Positions 1-7,843 of a stretch of 19,332 nucleotides of DNA are shown here, one piece after another. A program made the position numbers and the translations under genes. Origin of the DNA: Litorivicinus sp. (lineage in GTDB: Bacteria; Pseudomonadota; Gammaproteobacteria; Pseudomonadales; Litorivicinaceae). Position 1 is the first letter of the stretch, and each line of letters opens with the position of its first letter. The notes under the pieces were generated by a model. The model made no database searches, was not told the DNA's origin, and worked only from the letters and a program-made list of their open reading frames with translations. The DNA lies in NCBI GenBank assembly GCA_018402605.1, contig JAGYIK010000013.1, forward strand, positions 1-19,332. Direction: 5' to 3'.

Positions 1-2377
1 AGATCAACTCGGAAACCAGTGGCGCTCGGGTCTCTCGATTCTTAGGAAAACCGCTGGCCGCAAGAAACAGTCCACTGGCGCCATCGCGCAGAATGTAGGT
101 GTCATCAACCTTGAGACACTTCAACCATGGCATCGGAACAGGATCCATCTTCGGCGGTGCCGGTTGGCCGTTCTTCAAAAGCTTCCGGGTATTTTTACAC
201 TCGCTATTGGTGCAACCAAAGAACTTGCCGAATCGGCCCGTCTTTAACTGCATATCTTGGGCGCACTTGTCACACTCAATCGAAGGGCCTTCGTAGCCCT
301 TAATCTTGTATTGCCCAGTCTCAATGACATGTCCAGGACAGTCGGGGTTATTCCCACAGACGTGCAGCTTTCGGTGTTCGTCGATGAGGTAGGAGTCCAT
401 CGCTGTCTCACAAATCGGGCAACGTTGCTTTTCCATCAACGCCAGTGTCTCAGCGTCCTCGCCTTCGGGGATCGCCTCATCTCCTGGAGTCAGGTTGATC
501 GTTGTTTTGCACCGCTCTTTCGGGGGCAACTGATAGCCCGAACAGCCCAGAAAAACGCCCGTTGTTGCTGTTCGAATCATCATCGGTCGCTGACATGTGG
601 GGCACTGTATTTCGGTTTCGGTCGGACTGTTCGGCCGCATGCCTTCTGGACTTGCCGCCACGTCCAGCTGATGACGGAAGTTTTGATAGAACTCATCCAG
701 CAACGACAACCAGTCTTTGCGTCCCTCAGCGACATCGTCGAGTGAGTCTTCCATTCCGGCGGTGAAGTCATAGCTCATCAAATCACTGAAATTTTCAGTC
801 AGTCGGTCTGTAACAATCTCACCCATCTTGGTCGCGAACAGTCGTCGACTTTCCATCTGCACATAGCCACGATCTTGAATCGTCGAGATGATCGCCGCAT
901 AGGTCGATGGTCGCCCAATACCCTGCTTCTCCAGCTCGCGAACCAGTGAGGCCTCATTAAAACGTGCGGGCGGTGAGGTGAACTTCTGCTGTGGGTCGAG
1001 GCTCACGAGATTGAGCACATCGCCCACGGCCACGTCTGGAAGCTCGGCTGCATCATCGCCTTTGCCACCCGGGGGCAAAACGGCTTGATACCCCGGGAAG
1101 GTCGTCACTTTTCCGCGCGCTCGAAGCACATATCCAGAGGCGTCCACCTTGATCGTCGTTGTCAGATACTCAGCTGGGGTCATCTGACAGGCCATGAATT
1201 GACGCCAAATCATTTCATAGAGCCGCTGCGCGTCGCGCTCCACACTGGTCAACTCCGAACCCTTTTTCCGCACATCCGAGGGTCGAATCGCCTCGTGTGC
1301 TTCTTGCGCGTTCTCACGCGAGGAATAAAAGTTCGGCGTCTCAGGCAGGTAACGTGCGTCAAACTGCTTGGCAATGAGCTCACGCGCGGCCGCCACGGCT
1401 TGGCCGGAGATAAAGGTGGAATCGGTTCGCATGTAGGTAATCAGACCGGCTTCGTACAACCGCTGAGCCAACATCATGGTCTTTTTCACACCGAAACCAA
1501 GACGTTGACTCGCCGCCTGTTGCAGCGTCGAGGTAATAAAGGGTGCAGGTGGTCGCGTTTTTCCGGGCTTACTCTCCCGCTCCACGACCTGATACGCTGA
1601 TGCTTCCAATACGTCTGTTGCAGCCTTGGCTTGCGCACCATTGACCGGTTTAAATGCCCGCCCGCCGTGCTCGACAACCTGGAAGCGACCTTCCCCACCG
1701 GCGTGTCCAAGGTCCGCGAAAATCTCCCAATACTCCTCCGGCACAAATGCACGGATCGCCCGCTCGCGCTCAACGACCAACCGCACAGCAACCGATTGCA
1801 CCCGTCCTGCCGAGAGGCCCCGGGCAATCTTCGCCCATAGGAGCGGAGACACCATGTATCCCACCACGCGGTCGAGGAATCGCCGTGCTTGCTGCGCATT
1901 CACACGATCCACATTCACCAAGGACGGTTTTGCAAAGGCGGCTTCAATCGCCGTTTTGGTAATTTCTGAGAAGGTCACGCGTTGATACTTTGCGGGATCG
2001 CCACCGATTGTCTCCTGCAGATGCCACGCAATGGCCTCTCCTTCACGATCCAAATCCGTCGCGAGATAAATCGTATCCGCCTGACTGGCCAACTTTTTCA
2101 GTTCAGCAACCACCTTCTCTTTACCGGGAAGGATGTCGTAATGGGCCTTCCACCGGTGTTCAGGATCAACACCCATGCGGCGAACCAGCTGGCGTTTTGC
2201 CTTGTCTTCTTTGCTCAAACTCGCATCTTTTGGGGATTTTTCTGCAGTACCTGAGCCAGACGTCGGCAAATCACGGATGTGACCGATGCTCGACTTCACA
2301 ACATAGTTGGAGCCCAGATATTTGTTGATGGTCTTGGCTTTTGCTGGAGACTCAACTATGACGAGTGATTTACCCAT
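1..2377 (-). CDS. topA: DNA topoisomerase I, type IA (3' end outside window)
   Basis: Relaxes negatively supercoiled DNA by cutting one strand through a 5'-phosphotyrosine link. Translating the minus strand from ATG 2375-2377 gives an open frame to the window edge: 792 residues, with the C terminus missing. It starts MGKSLVIVESPAKAKTI, the Toprim entry motif, and carries DLDREGEAIAWHL (acidic metal-binding residues) near residue 110. The catalytic tyrosine lies in ITYMRTDST at about residue 315 (codon 1433-1435), close to Tyr319 of the E. coli enzyme. Three C-terminal four-cysteine zinc ribbons follow at about residues 590-735, starting with CPTC, CPIC and CDKC. A good ribosome site (GAGGGT) precedes the ATG. 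E. coli TopA has 865 residues, so roughly 70 or more should remain beyond base 1. The gene appears to be transcribed on its own or after the small gene at 2581-2967. Identification is secure. Confidence 0.97.
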   Translation of the reverse strand, partial: MGKSLVIVESPAKAKTINKYLGSNYVVKSSIGHIRDLPTSGSGTAEKSPKDASLSKEDKAKRQLVRRMGVDPEHRWKAHYDILPGKEKVVAELKKLASQADTIYLATDLDREGEAIAWHLQETIGGDPAKYQRVTFSEITKTAIEAAFAKPSLVNVDRVNAQQARRFLDRVVGYMVSPLLWAKIARGLSAGRVQSVAVRLVVERERAIRAFVPEEYWEIFADLGHAGGEGRFQVVEHGGRAFKPVNGAQAKAATDVLEASAYQVVERESKPGKTRPPAPFITSTLQQAASQRLGFGVKKTMMLAQRLYEAGLITYMRTDSTFISGQAVAAARELIAKQFDARYLPETPNFYSSRENAQEAHEAIRPSDVRKKGSELTSVERDAQRLYEMIWRQFMACQMTPAEYLTTTIKVDASGYVLRARGKVTTFPGYQAVLPPGGKGDDAAELPDVAVGDVLNLVSLDPQQKFTSPPARFNEASLVRELEKQGIGRPSTYAAIISTIQDRGYVQMESRRLFATKMGEIVTDRLTENFSDLMSYDFTAGMEDSLDDVAEGRKDWLSLLDEFYQNFRHQLDVAASPEGMRPNSPTETEIQCPTCQRPMMIRTATTGVFLGCSGYQLPPKERCKTTINLTPGDEAIPEGEDAETLALMEKQRCPICETAMDSYLIDEHRKLHVCGNNPDCPGHVIETGQYKIKGYEGPSIECDKCAQDMQLKTGRFGKFFGCTNSECKNTRKLLKNGQPAPPKMDPVPMPWLKCLKVDDTYILRDGASGLFLAASGFPKNRETRAPLVSELI

Positions 2378-2580
2378 GTACCCTCTAAAACGCACGTTGG
2401 TTCGGTTGATTAAGGCCTGCATTGAAAAAGCAAAATGCCTCTCGATGCAAGCTCCTTCCATTTTTTTCGGATGAAACCGCTCGCAATACGCCGACCCTAC
2501 GCGCGATTTGCAGCGCCAACTGCTTCTGCAATGTGCAGCAGAATCCGCGAATCGCATCCGGCTCGAGCCCCGGCTTTGCG
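2378..2580. other. Region between topA and the small gene: no gene seen
   Basis: These 203 bases on the minus strand lead into topA and should include its promoter. I see no convincing -35/-10 pair. The palindrome CTGCAATGTGCAG at 2526-2538 is the only symmetric element, and I give it no function. Confidence 0.4.
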
Positions 2581-2967
2581 TCATCCCGCAAGCCCACACA
2601 ACCTGACCCTCAGCCCCGACCCGACAACATGCTCAGGCAACGCATCCAGGATCCTGTTGCATCGGTGTCCGCAATAAATCCCAACTCTCCGACTTCGGCG
2701 GGAGACCCAAGACTCCTCTCGATCTGCGATACGCCAGAGCGAAAACGGCCTGGGTTTCACCTCGCACCGCAACAGATACTGCGCGATCCGCTCGAGGCCC
2801 ATGCGCTCAGCAACCCAGCTTTCAAGAGTCATAATGCGGACTCTCAACCCGAGTGTCAGTGCTTCGGAGCGACGCTTACCCTGTAAACGCTCGCTTGGCG
2901 ATGGCAAAACCCATGTCAACGAACCGATCAATGCCGTTACAATTACGATGATCCAAAGCCATTCCAT
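2581..2967 (-). CDS. Small membrane-anchored hypothetical protein, possibly frameshifted near its C terminus
   Basis: Function unknown. From ATG 2967 the product has 128 residues: an N-terminal hydrophobic helix (residues 3-19), then a basic cytoplasmic segment with WVLPSPSERLQGKRR and LGLRVRI. From memory, this pattern (one helix, PSP, Arg-rich stretch, GLRVR) occurs in short uncharacterised gammaproteobacterial proteins; no search was possible. The next upstream ATG (2983-2985) shares bases with the epmC start codon on the other strand, and another lies at 3012. I chose 2967 because the membrane helix then begins at once. The last 39 residues in this frame are rich in Arg and Cys and look unlike coding sequence. 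The +1 frame from about 2700 to a stop at 2610-2612 gives a more ordinary tail beginning AEVGELGFIADTDATG. A frameshift is therefore possible. Confidence 0.6.
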   Translation of the reverse strand: MEWLWIIVIVTALIGSLTWVLPSPSERLQGKRRSEALTLGLRVRIMTLESWVAERMGLERIAQYLLRCEVKPRPFSLWRIADREESWVSRRSRRVGIYCGHRCNRILDALPEHVVGSGLRVRLCGLAG

Positions 2968-2983
2968 TGGGTATGATTCCGCC

Positions 2984-3511
2984 ATGTCAGTTGATCCGAC
3001 GCTCGCCACCATTCTTCATGCCTTTCAGTGCACCTTTCCCGAACTCGATATTCAGGGCGGAGCTGCCGAGCCTTTTTATCAAGCACCGAAAGCGGATCGG
3101 ACTGCAACGCTTTTTTTCCGAGAAGACTATGTTCGCAGCCTTCTTCATGAGATGGCCCATTACTGCTTGGCAGGCGATCACCGACGCGAACTGGATGATT
3201 TTGGGTTTTGGTACCATCCTTGTGGACGTTCGGCGGCGCAACAAAAACAGTTCGAGGCCGCAGAGGCGAGACCGCAAGCCCTTGAACGCATCTTTTGCGA
3301 GACGCTTGGTGTGCCATTTCAACCCAGCCTCGATGATTTTTCAGGGCGACCGATCAGTCCGGTATTCCTTGAGAAACTGGAAAATGCATATATAGAATTT
3401 CATCGGCAGATGCCGCCTACAGCGACACGCGCTCTCGAGGGGCTTAAAACACATGCCGTACAATGTCTTCGTTGTTCTCCTCCTGATCTTAACCGGGTGC
3501 TCACAGACTGA
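2984..3511 (+). CDS. epmC: Elongation factor P hydroxylase EpmC (YfcM)
   Basis: Hydroxylates the beta-lysylated lysine of elongation factor P, the last step of the EpmA/EpmB/EpmC modification route. The 175-residue product matches the YfcM pattern I know: E. coli YfcM has about 182 residues. It carries LLHEMAHYCLAG with the metal-binding H55-E56-x-x-H59, then RRELDDFGFWYHPCGR, a run of Gln/Glu including QFEAAEARPQALE, and FCETLGVPF, each aligning in order with YfcM. The open frame extends upstream to 2801, but that extension lies over the oppositely oriented small gene, so ATG 2984 is the likely start. Its 3' end overlaps the lipoprotein gene by 59 bases, suggesting coupled translation. EF-P, EpmA and EpmB genes are not in the window. 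Confidence 0.9.
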   Translation: MSVDPTLATILHAFQCTFPELDIQGGAAEPFYQAPKADRTATLFFREDYVRSLLHEMAHYCLAGDHRRELDDFGFWYHPCGRSAAQQKQFEAAEARPQALERIFCETLGVPFQPSLDDFSGRPISPVFLEKLENAYIEFHRQMPPTATRALEGLKTHAVQCLRCSPPDLNRVLTD

Positions 3512-4478
3512 TGCACAACGCGGGCTCGGCGAGGCCGAACTGACGCGAATCGCTCGGATTCTCGATGCCGACCCGCCAGCCCATATCACCGTCAGCCCGC
3601 GTGTGCGGACAGAGATCGCGGTGCCCCCGTTCAGCGAGGCCCGTATTGGGTTCACAAAGGCACTGTCACTTGGCGAATGCGGCCTAGTGCCATTGATCGC
3701 AGAGCGAAACTCCGCTCTTGGTCGCCAAAAAGCGGCTTCGACGCGCTTTATTTATGAGTGGCGCATCTGGGAGGGTTTGATGGCATGTCAAACCCAGTTT
3801 GCAGATGAACCCTGGTTCCAGGCCGCCCTTTTGGAGAAACGTCTCGATGTCGACATCGCTGTGCAGGCGGTGTTGTTTCAAAGCATTGAGGCAGACGCTG
3901 TGCAGAGTGCACTCAGCGCATCATTTTCCGACCTCAAACTCAGTGGGGCAGCGTATCGCGATGCATGGAGTCGTATTTCACCGCTGTTGATTCAAGCCCT
4001 GCAGGGTGGGCCAAGTCCGATACAGGCTGAACATGATGCGTTTGAAGCAGCGCTAAAGCACTGGGGTGATACACGCCACCACGCCGCACTCGGCCGCGCA
4101 GTACGTCAAACAGATGCCTGGTTGCAGGCCGCTAACGCATTACTTCAAGACGCCAAAACAGCCAATCGCATTTGCCCGATGGGAACACCAACCGCAGAGG
4201 GGCGACAGATCGCTGCCTTTGTGCGCGGTTATTTTGCCTCCTCAATTCAAAGCGAGGTCGCAACTGTGATGCAATCCGTTGAGGGTTTCGACGCGCTTTG
4301 GAGGCCCTTAAGGTCCGCATCAGCAACCATCGCCAAAGCAGCCACTACAGACGATCTGTTACTGCTTGCGCCAGGCAGTACGGCTGCACTCAAACAACGT
4401 TGGCAGATCCATGTCGAAAGTTGGCAAGCGATTTTGCAACAGTGTCAGCTAGCCCCGCGTGCAGAGACGACAAACTGA
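3453..4478 (+). CDS. DUF3080-like lipoprotein
   Basis: Predicted lipoprotein of 341 residues and unknown function. Residues 1-16 form a short hydrophobic signal ending in the lipobox LTGC, with Cys16 as the lipidated residue. The signal is odd in having no Lys or Arg before the hydrophobic stretch. The mature part contains RIGFTKALSLGECGLVPLIAERNSALG, which resembles the conserved core I associate with DUF3080 lipoproteins of gammaproteobacteria, where a GLxxLIAERNSSLG-type stretch occurs. The rest is predicted mostly helical, with Cys residues near both ends. The start is supported by GAGGGG ten bases upstream of ATG 3453. The gene begins inside epmC and its end overlaps tusA on the other strand by 34 bases. 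The assignment to DUF3080 is from memory. Confidence 0.8.
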   Translation: MPYNVFVVLLLILTGCSQTDAQRGLGEAELTRIARILDADPPAHITVSPRVRTEIAVPPFSEARIGFTKALSLGECGLVPLIAERNSALGRQKAASTRFIYEWRIWEGLMACQTQFADEPWFQAALLEKRLDVDIAVQAVLFQSIEADAVQSALSASFSDLKLSGAAYRDAWSRISPLLIQALQGGPSPIQAEHDAFEAALKHWGDTRHHAALGRAVRQTDAWLQAANALLQDAKTANRICPMGTPTAEGRQIAAFVRGYFASSIQSEVATVMQSVEGFDALWRPLRSASATIAKAATTDDLLLLAPGSTAALKQRWQIHVESWQAILQQCQLAPRAETTN

Positions 4479-4717
4479 TATTCGTCATCAGTCTCCACAA
4501 TCTCGATTAACGTGTGCCCCATAAACCGGCACATTGTCGGGATATCTCGGAGCGTCGACGGATCGGTGGCAATCAACCGAACCACAGCGTGATCGGGTGC
4601 ATTGCGCAAGGAATTACGGAACATCATCACAGGCTCGGGACACTTTAAGCCACGCGCATCAACAACCTGCAATGCATGATCTGCGACTAATGGAGTGGGC
4701 GACTTTGGGTCAGTCAT
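4445..4717 (-). CDS. tusA: TusA-family sulfur carrier protein
   Basis: Small cytoplasmic sulfur carrier of 90 residues. TusA accepts sulfane sulfur from the cysteine desulfurase IscS and passes it to the TusBCD relay for 2-thiouridine synthesis in tRNA wobble positions, and it also takes part in other sulfur transfers. The sequence shows the family signature DARGLKCPEPVM, with Cys26 as the persulfide-bearing residue, followed by the usual core VVRLIATDPSTLRDIPTMCRFMGHTLIE and a C-terminal beta strand (EYQFVV). The length is a little above the E. coli protein (81 residues) because of a 15-residue N-terminal extension. It is divergent from phaB with a 67-base gap and convergent, overlapping, with the lipoprotein gene. 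Because there are several TusA-like paralogues, the exact sulfur pathway is not certain. Confidence 0.88.
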   Translation of the reverse strand: MTDPKSPTPLVADHALQVVDARGLKCPEPVMMFRNSLRNAPDHAVVRLIATDPSTLRDIPTMCRFMGHTLIEIVETDDEYQFVVSARGAS

Positions 4718-4784
4718 ACTTGCATCTATGCCTCGGAATCCCGCTAATGATACTACCTTTATAAAAAGAGAACGGAGTAATTCA

Positions 4785-5531
4785 ATGTCTCAACGTGTTG
4801 CACTAGTTACCGGAGGCACCGGCGGAATCGGAACAGCGATTTGTCGTGAGCTCGCGACCGCAGGTTATCTCGTTATCGCCGGATACAACTCTGGCGGGAA
4901 CCACGACAAGGCCAAAGCTTGGCAAGATGAGCAGCGCGAAGCAGGATATGAGATCGATGTCGCCTATGGCGACGTCTCAGATGCCGAGTCGGCCAAACAA
5001 TGCGTCGACGGCGTTGTGGGCAAATATGGCACCGTTCACTGTTTGGTCAACAATGCCGGTATCACGCGAGATTCGACGTTTCGAAAAATGACACTCGAAC
5101 AATGGGATCAAGTCATGAATGCGAACCTGCGGTCTGTGTTCAATATGACGCGGTTGGTGATCAACGGCATGCTCGAGGAGAAATGGGGACGTGTCGTCAA
5201 CATCAGCTCAGTGAACGGACAAAAAGGACAGTTCGGTCAGGCAAACTATGCCGCAGCAAAAGCCGGTATGCATGGATTCACTAAGTCGCTAGCACAAGAG
5301 GTGGCGGCCAAAGGCGTGACGGTCAACACCGTCAGTCCGGGCTACATTATGACCTCCATGGTCGCTGCGATCGGAGACGACATCCTCGAAAAGATTGCCT
5401 CGACAATTCCTGTTGGGCGACTGGGGAAACCAGAAGAAATCGCCTACACCGTCTCCTTCCTTGCGTCGGAGCGCGCCGCCTTCATTACCGGATCTAACGT
5501 CGCCATCAATGGCGGCCAACACATGTTCTAG
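4785..5531 (+). CDS. phaB: Acetoacetyl-CoA reductase PhaB
   Basis: Reduces acetoacetyl-CoA to (R)-3-hydroxybutyryl-CoA, usually with NADPH; this is the second step of PHB synthesis. The product has 248 residues (C. necator PhaB has 246) and is a classical short-chain dehydrogenase. The cofactor loop TGGTGGIG lies at residues 9-16, NNAG near residue 90, and the catalytic set is Ser142, Tyr155 and Lys159 in NISSVNGQKGQFGQANYAAAK. The stretch around VNGQKGQFGQ and the C-terminal GGQHM are typical of PhaB rather than of the fatty-acid enzyme FabG. The start at ATG 4785 is supported by ACGGAG eight bases upstream; the open frame runs further up to 4695, but that part overlaps tusA. It lies 93 bases upstream of phaC. 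Confidence 0.93.
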   Translation: MSQRVALVTGGTGGIGTAICRELATAGYLVIAGYNSGGNHDKAKAWQDEQREAGYEIDVAYGDVSDAESAKQCVDGVVGKYGTVHCLVNNAGITRDSTFRKMTLEQWDQVMNANLRSVFNMTRLVINGMLEEKWGRVVNISSVNGQKGQFGQANYAAAKAGMHGFTKSLAQEVAAKGVTVNTVSPGYIMTSMVAAIGDDILEKIASTIPVGRLGKPEEIAYTVSFLASERAAFITGSNVAINGGQHMF

Positions 5532-5542
5532 TCGGTATGTAT

Positions 5543-5569
5543 CCAGCCATCGAGACCATTGATGGCTGG
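5543..5569 (+). terminator. Hairpin between phaB and phaC
   Basis: A 9-bp perfect stem, CCAGCCATC (5543-5551) and GATGGCTGG (5561-5569), with a 9-base loop. It is followed by CATTTTATT, only a weak U-tract. It may act as a partial terminator or as a stabilising or processing hairpin that adjusts phaB against phaC expression. Only the folding is visible; the role is inferred. Confidence 0.5.
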
Positions 5570-5576
5570 CATTTTA

Positions 5577-5587
5577 TTGCGCTGCAC
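5577..5587. promoter_or_regulatory. Degenerate copy of the TTGCANTGCAA palindrome upstream of phaC
   Basis: TTGCGCTGCAC matches the palindrome TTGCACTGCAA found upstream of the phasin gene at 9 of 11 positions. It lies 37 bases before the phaC start, a reasonable place for an operator. It is much weaker as a palindrome than the two phasin-side copies, so it could be chance. Confidence 0.3.
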
Positions 5588-5624
5588 AATAGACTGTGGC
5601 ACGAAATCTTAAAAGGACACGGAT

Positions 5625-7343
5625 GTGAGCACTGAACAGCAGAAAGCCCCCGAACAGTTGGTTGAATCGTTGAACGCGGAGAGCAAGCGACTTCTCCAAG
5701 GCCTGATGCGCTCTGACGACACCGCTGAAATCATTACGAATTTAACGGATGTATGGACGCAGTTGGTCATGCAACCCTGGACCAACCCACAAGGCTGGTT
5801 CGATATGATCAGCCAATACCAGCAAGATCAATTTAAATTGTGGACCAACCTCATGAGTGGCCAACACAGCGCCGCTTCTGCAAATGATCGACGCTTCCAA
5901 TCCGACGAGTGGTCGAAATTGCCGGTGTTTGATTTCATCAAACAATCCTATCTACTGACTGCCGATGTCCTGAGTAAATCGACAGATGCGATCCCCGTTG
6001 AGAGCGCTGACAAAGAAAAGCTGAAGTTTTACACCCAGTATTTTATCGATGCGATGAGTCCGACCAACTTCGCTACGCTCAACCCAGATGTTCTGAAAGA
6101 GGCACTAGAGACCAATGGCCAAAGCCTGGTCGATGGGTTTCAAAACATGTTAACCGACCTCGATAAGGGTCGGATCACCATGACCGATGAGTCAGCCTTT
6201 GTGCTCGGTGAAAATATTGGCGTGACTGAGGGATCAGTGGTCTTTCGGAATCACTTATTCGAACTTGTCCAGTACAAGCCAACCACAGAGACAGTGCATC
6301 AGCGGCCCTTGTTGATTGTGCCACCATGTATCAACAAGTTTTACATCTTGGATCTTCAGCCTGAGAACTCGTTCGTCAAATACTGCGTCGATCAAGGCAA
6401 CACTGTATTCCTCATTTCGTGGGCGAACCCAACAGCGGAATACCGCGATATCGGTTGGGATGACTATGTCGAAGATGGCATTTTAGAGGCCACGCGCGTC
6501 ATCAAAGAGATCAGTGGCGAGAAGAAACTCAACGCAGTCGCATGGTGCGTTGGTGGGACCATTTTGGCCTCAGCACTCGGTGTCATGCAAAAGCGTCGTG
6601 ACAACAGTATCGCCTCCAGTACGTACCTCACTACGCTGCTCGATTTTTCAGACCCTGGGCAACTCAGCGTCTTCTTAAATGCAGACGAAGTGGATATGCG
6701 TGCCAAGCAGGTTGAACAAGACGGCATGATGTCGGGTAAGAGCCTCGCCCTCGGGTTTAACATGCTGCGCTCAAACGATTTGATTTGGTCGTATGTGGTC
6801 AACAATTATCTAAAGGGTAAGACACCGGCGCCATTCGACATCCTGTACTGGAACTCGGATCCGACGAACTTACCGGCCAGGATGTATAACACCTACATTC
6901 GTGAGATGTACGTCAACAACAACTTGGCGAAGCCAGGTGGGTTTACCTGTTGTGGCAAAGCCATTGAGCTCAACAAAATTAAAACACCGTCGTATTTCCT
7001 CTCCGCGATTGAAGATCACATCGCGCCCTGGAAAACCACATTTTTAGGCATCGAACTCCTCGGTGGTCCGGTCGAATTTGTGCTTGGTGGTTCCGGCCAT
7101 ATCGCCGGAGTCATCAATCCGCCGGCGAAAAACAAGCGGAACTTCTGGACACAGGGTGAGACCGGTCAAGGAGCAGACCATTGGCTGGAAACTGCGACCA
7201 ACAACCCGGGTTCATGGTGGAACCACTGGCATGCATGGCTCGACGCGCAAGATAACAAGCAGGTGCCAGCCCGACCATTAGGTCATCCCGAATTCCCTGA
7301 GATCGCTCCAGCACCGGGGGACTACGTCAGAATCCGTATTTAG
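5625..7343 (+). CDS. phaC: Class I poly(3-hydroxyalkanoate) synthase PhaC
   Basis: Polymerises (R)-3-hydroxybutyryl-CoA into PHB on the granule surface, releasing CoA. The product has 572 residues, in the usual class I range (C. necator, 589). Residues 1 to about 190 form the variable N-terminal domain with conserved WxNPQGWFDMI. The alpha/beta-hydrolase catalytic domain follows, with PLLIVPPCINKFYILDL and FLISWANP. The catalytic triad is visible as Cys308 (AWCVGGT), Asp464 (AIEDHIAPW) and His492 (GSGHIAGVINPP). The nucleophile motif is unusual: the normal G-x-C-x-G-G reads A-W-C-V-G-G here. Translation starts at GTG 5625; the ATG two bases earlier runs straight into TGA, and AGGA lies upstream. 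A strong bidirectional terminator follows. No phaA, phaE or phaR gene accompanies it, consistent with a single-subunit class I enzyme. Confidence 0.95.
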   Translation: MSTEQQKAPEQLVESLNAESKRLLQGLMRSDDTAEIITNLTDVWTQLVMQPWTNPQGWFDMISQYQQDQFKLWTNLMSGQHSAASANDRRFQSDEWSKLPVFDFIKQSYLLTADVLSKSTDAIPVESADKEKLKFYTQYFIDAMSPTNFATLNPDVLKEALETNGQSLVDGFQNMLTDLDKGRITMTDESAFVLGENIGVTEGSVVFRNHLFELVQYKPTTETVHQRPLLIVPPCINKFYILDLQPENSFVKYCVDQGNTVFLISWANPTAEYRDIGWDDYVEDGILEATRVIKEISGEKKLNAVAWCVGGTILASALGVMQKRRDNSIASSTYLTTLLDFSDPGQLSVFLNADEVDMRAKQVEQDGMMSGKSLALGFNMLRSNDLIWSYVVNNYLKGKTPAPFDILYWNSDPTNLPARMYNTYIREMYVNNNLAKPGGFTCCGKAIELNKIKTPSYFLSAIEDHIAPWKTTFLGIELLGGPVEFVLGGSGHIAGVINPPAKNKRNFWTQGETGQGADHWLETATNNPGSWWNHWHAWLDAQDNKQVPARPLGHPEFPEIAPAPGDYVRIRI

Positions 7344-7370
7344 ATCGCGGATTGACTGCAGACGAAAAAA

Positions 7371-7400
7371 AGCCCCGATGGATGACTCTCCATCGGGGCT
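7371..7400. terminator. Bidirectional intrinsic terminator between phaC and the phasin gene
   Basis: A perfect 12-bp stem, AGCCCCGATGGA (7371-7382) and TCCATCGGGGCT (7389-7400), with a 6-base loop TGACTC. T5 follows on the plus strand, and A7 precedes it, which reads as a U-tract on the minus strand. It lies between the convergent ends of phaC (7343) and the phasin gene (7414) and can serve both. Confidence 0.93.
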
Positions 7401-7413
7401 TTTTGTTACGCGA

Positions 7414-7797
7414 TCACTTATTCAATGATTTTGCCAAATCCTTGGTATTTTTCTTCATCACGTTAAGCGCTTCTTCGCTCAATTGCGTCATTGAAGCGGC
7501 CTGCTTCTTGGCAAGGTCAGCCATTTTCTCTTGGTACCGTGTCAGGAACTTTTTATGAATTTCCATGACTTCAGGAACGGACTCGCACTGACACATTTGG
7601 CGTGCTTCTTCGAGACAATCGGACATCAACTCGGTGGTTAATTGCGTCTGCTGCTCCGTTAATGATTCGAGCATCGCGCGCTGCATTTCGAGCAGATCGG
7701 TCATCGGCTTGGTGGCTTTTTGAAACGCGTCCAATCCCATCATGGATTGCATCGTTTTCATCATTTCTTCATTTTGCTTCAAGAGCTGGTCAAACAT
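7414..7797 (-). CDS. Phasin family protein (PHB granule-associated)
   Basis: Phasins coat the PHB granule, control granule number and size, and can stimulate the synthase. The product from ATG 7797 has 127 residues, almost all predicted amphipathic helix. It is rich in Met, Gln, Glu, Lys and Leu, begins MFDQLLKQNEEMMKTMQSMM, and holds LLEMQRAMLESLTEQQTQL and a C-terminal Lys-rich helix. This fits the short gammaproteobacterial phasin pattern, and its place beside phaC strongly supports the role. AGGGGA seven bases before ATG 7797 decides the start over the upstream ATG at 7824. An oddity is three closely spaced cysteines in SDCLEEARQMCQC, uncommon in phasins. It shares its upstream region with the acetoacetyl-CoA synthetase gene, where two putative operators lie. 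A specific symbol (phaP) fits by context but not by sequence alone. Confidence 0.85.
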   Translation of the reverse strand: MFDQLLKQNEEMMKTMQSMMGLDAFQKATKPMTDLLEMQRAMLESLTEQQTQLTTELMSDCLEEARQMCQCESVPEVMEIHKKFLTRYQEKMADLAKKQAASMTQLSEEALNVMKKNTKDLAKSLNK

Positions 7798-7818
7798 CGG
7801 TAGTCCCCTTCTAAAATG

Positions 7819-7829
7819 TTGCATTGCAA
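7819..7829. promoter_or_regulatory. Putative PhaR-type operator, copy 1
   Basis: TTGCATTGCAA is a perfect palindrome around its central T, 21 bases upstream of the phasin start codon. It matches copy 2 at 10 of 11 positions and is on the same face of the helix or close to it (26 bp centre to centre). TTGCA-rich sites of this kind are known for the PHB-responsive repressor PhaR of alphaproteobacteria; whether the same regulator acts here is inferred. Confidence 0.6.
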
Positions 7830-7843
7830 TAAATAAACGTTAC

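Noticed and set aside
257..1985. Several plus-strand open frames of 100-170 residues opposite topA
   Set aside because: They lie antisense to a full-length conserved topA frame, have no ribosome sites or recognisable motifs, and have compositions expected of shadow frames.
2526..2538. Palindrome CTGCAATGTGCAG upstream of topA as a PhaR-type site
   Set aside because: Differs from the phasin-side motif, is isolated, and has no link to PHB genes.
2801..2983. Upstream extension of epmC to ATG 2801
   Set aside because: It would add 61 residues absent from the family and would run over the opposite-strand gene.
4718..4784. TATAAA at 4760-4765 as the -10 of a phaB promoter
   Set aside because: It lies too close to the ribosome site and has no matching -35; other candidates in this gap are equally weak.
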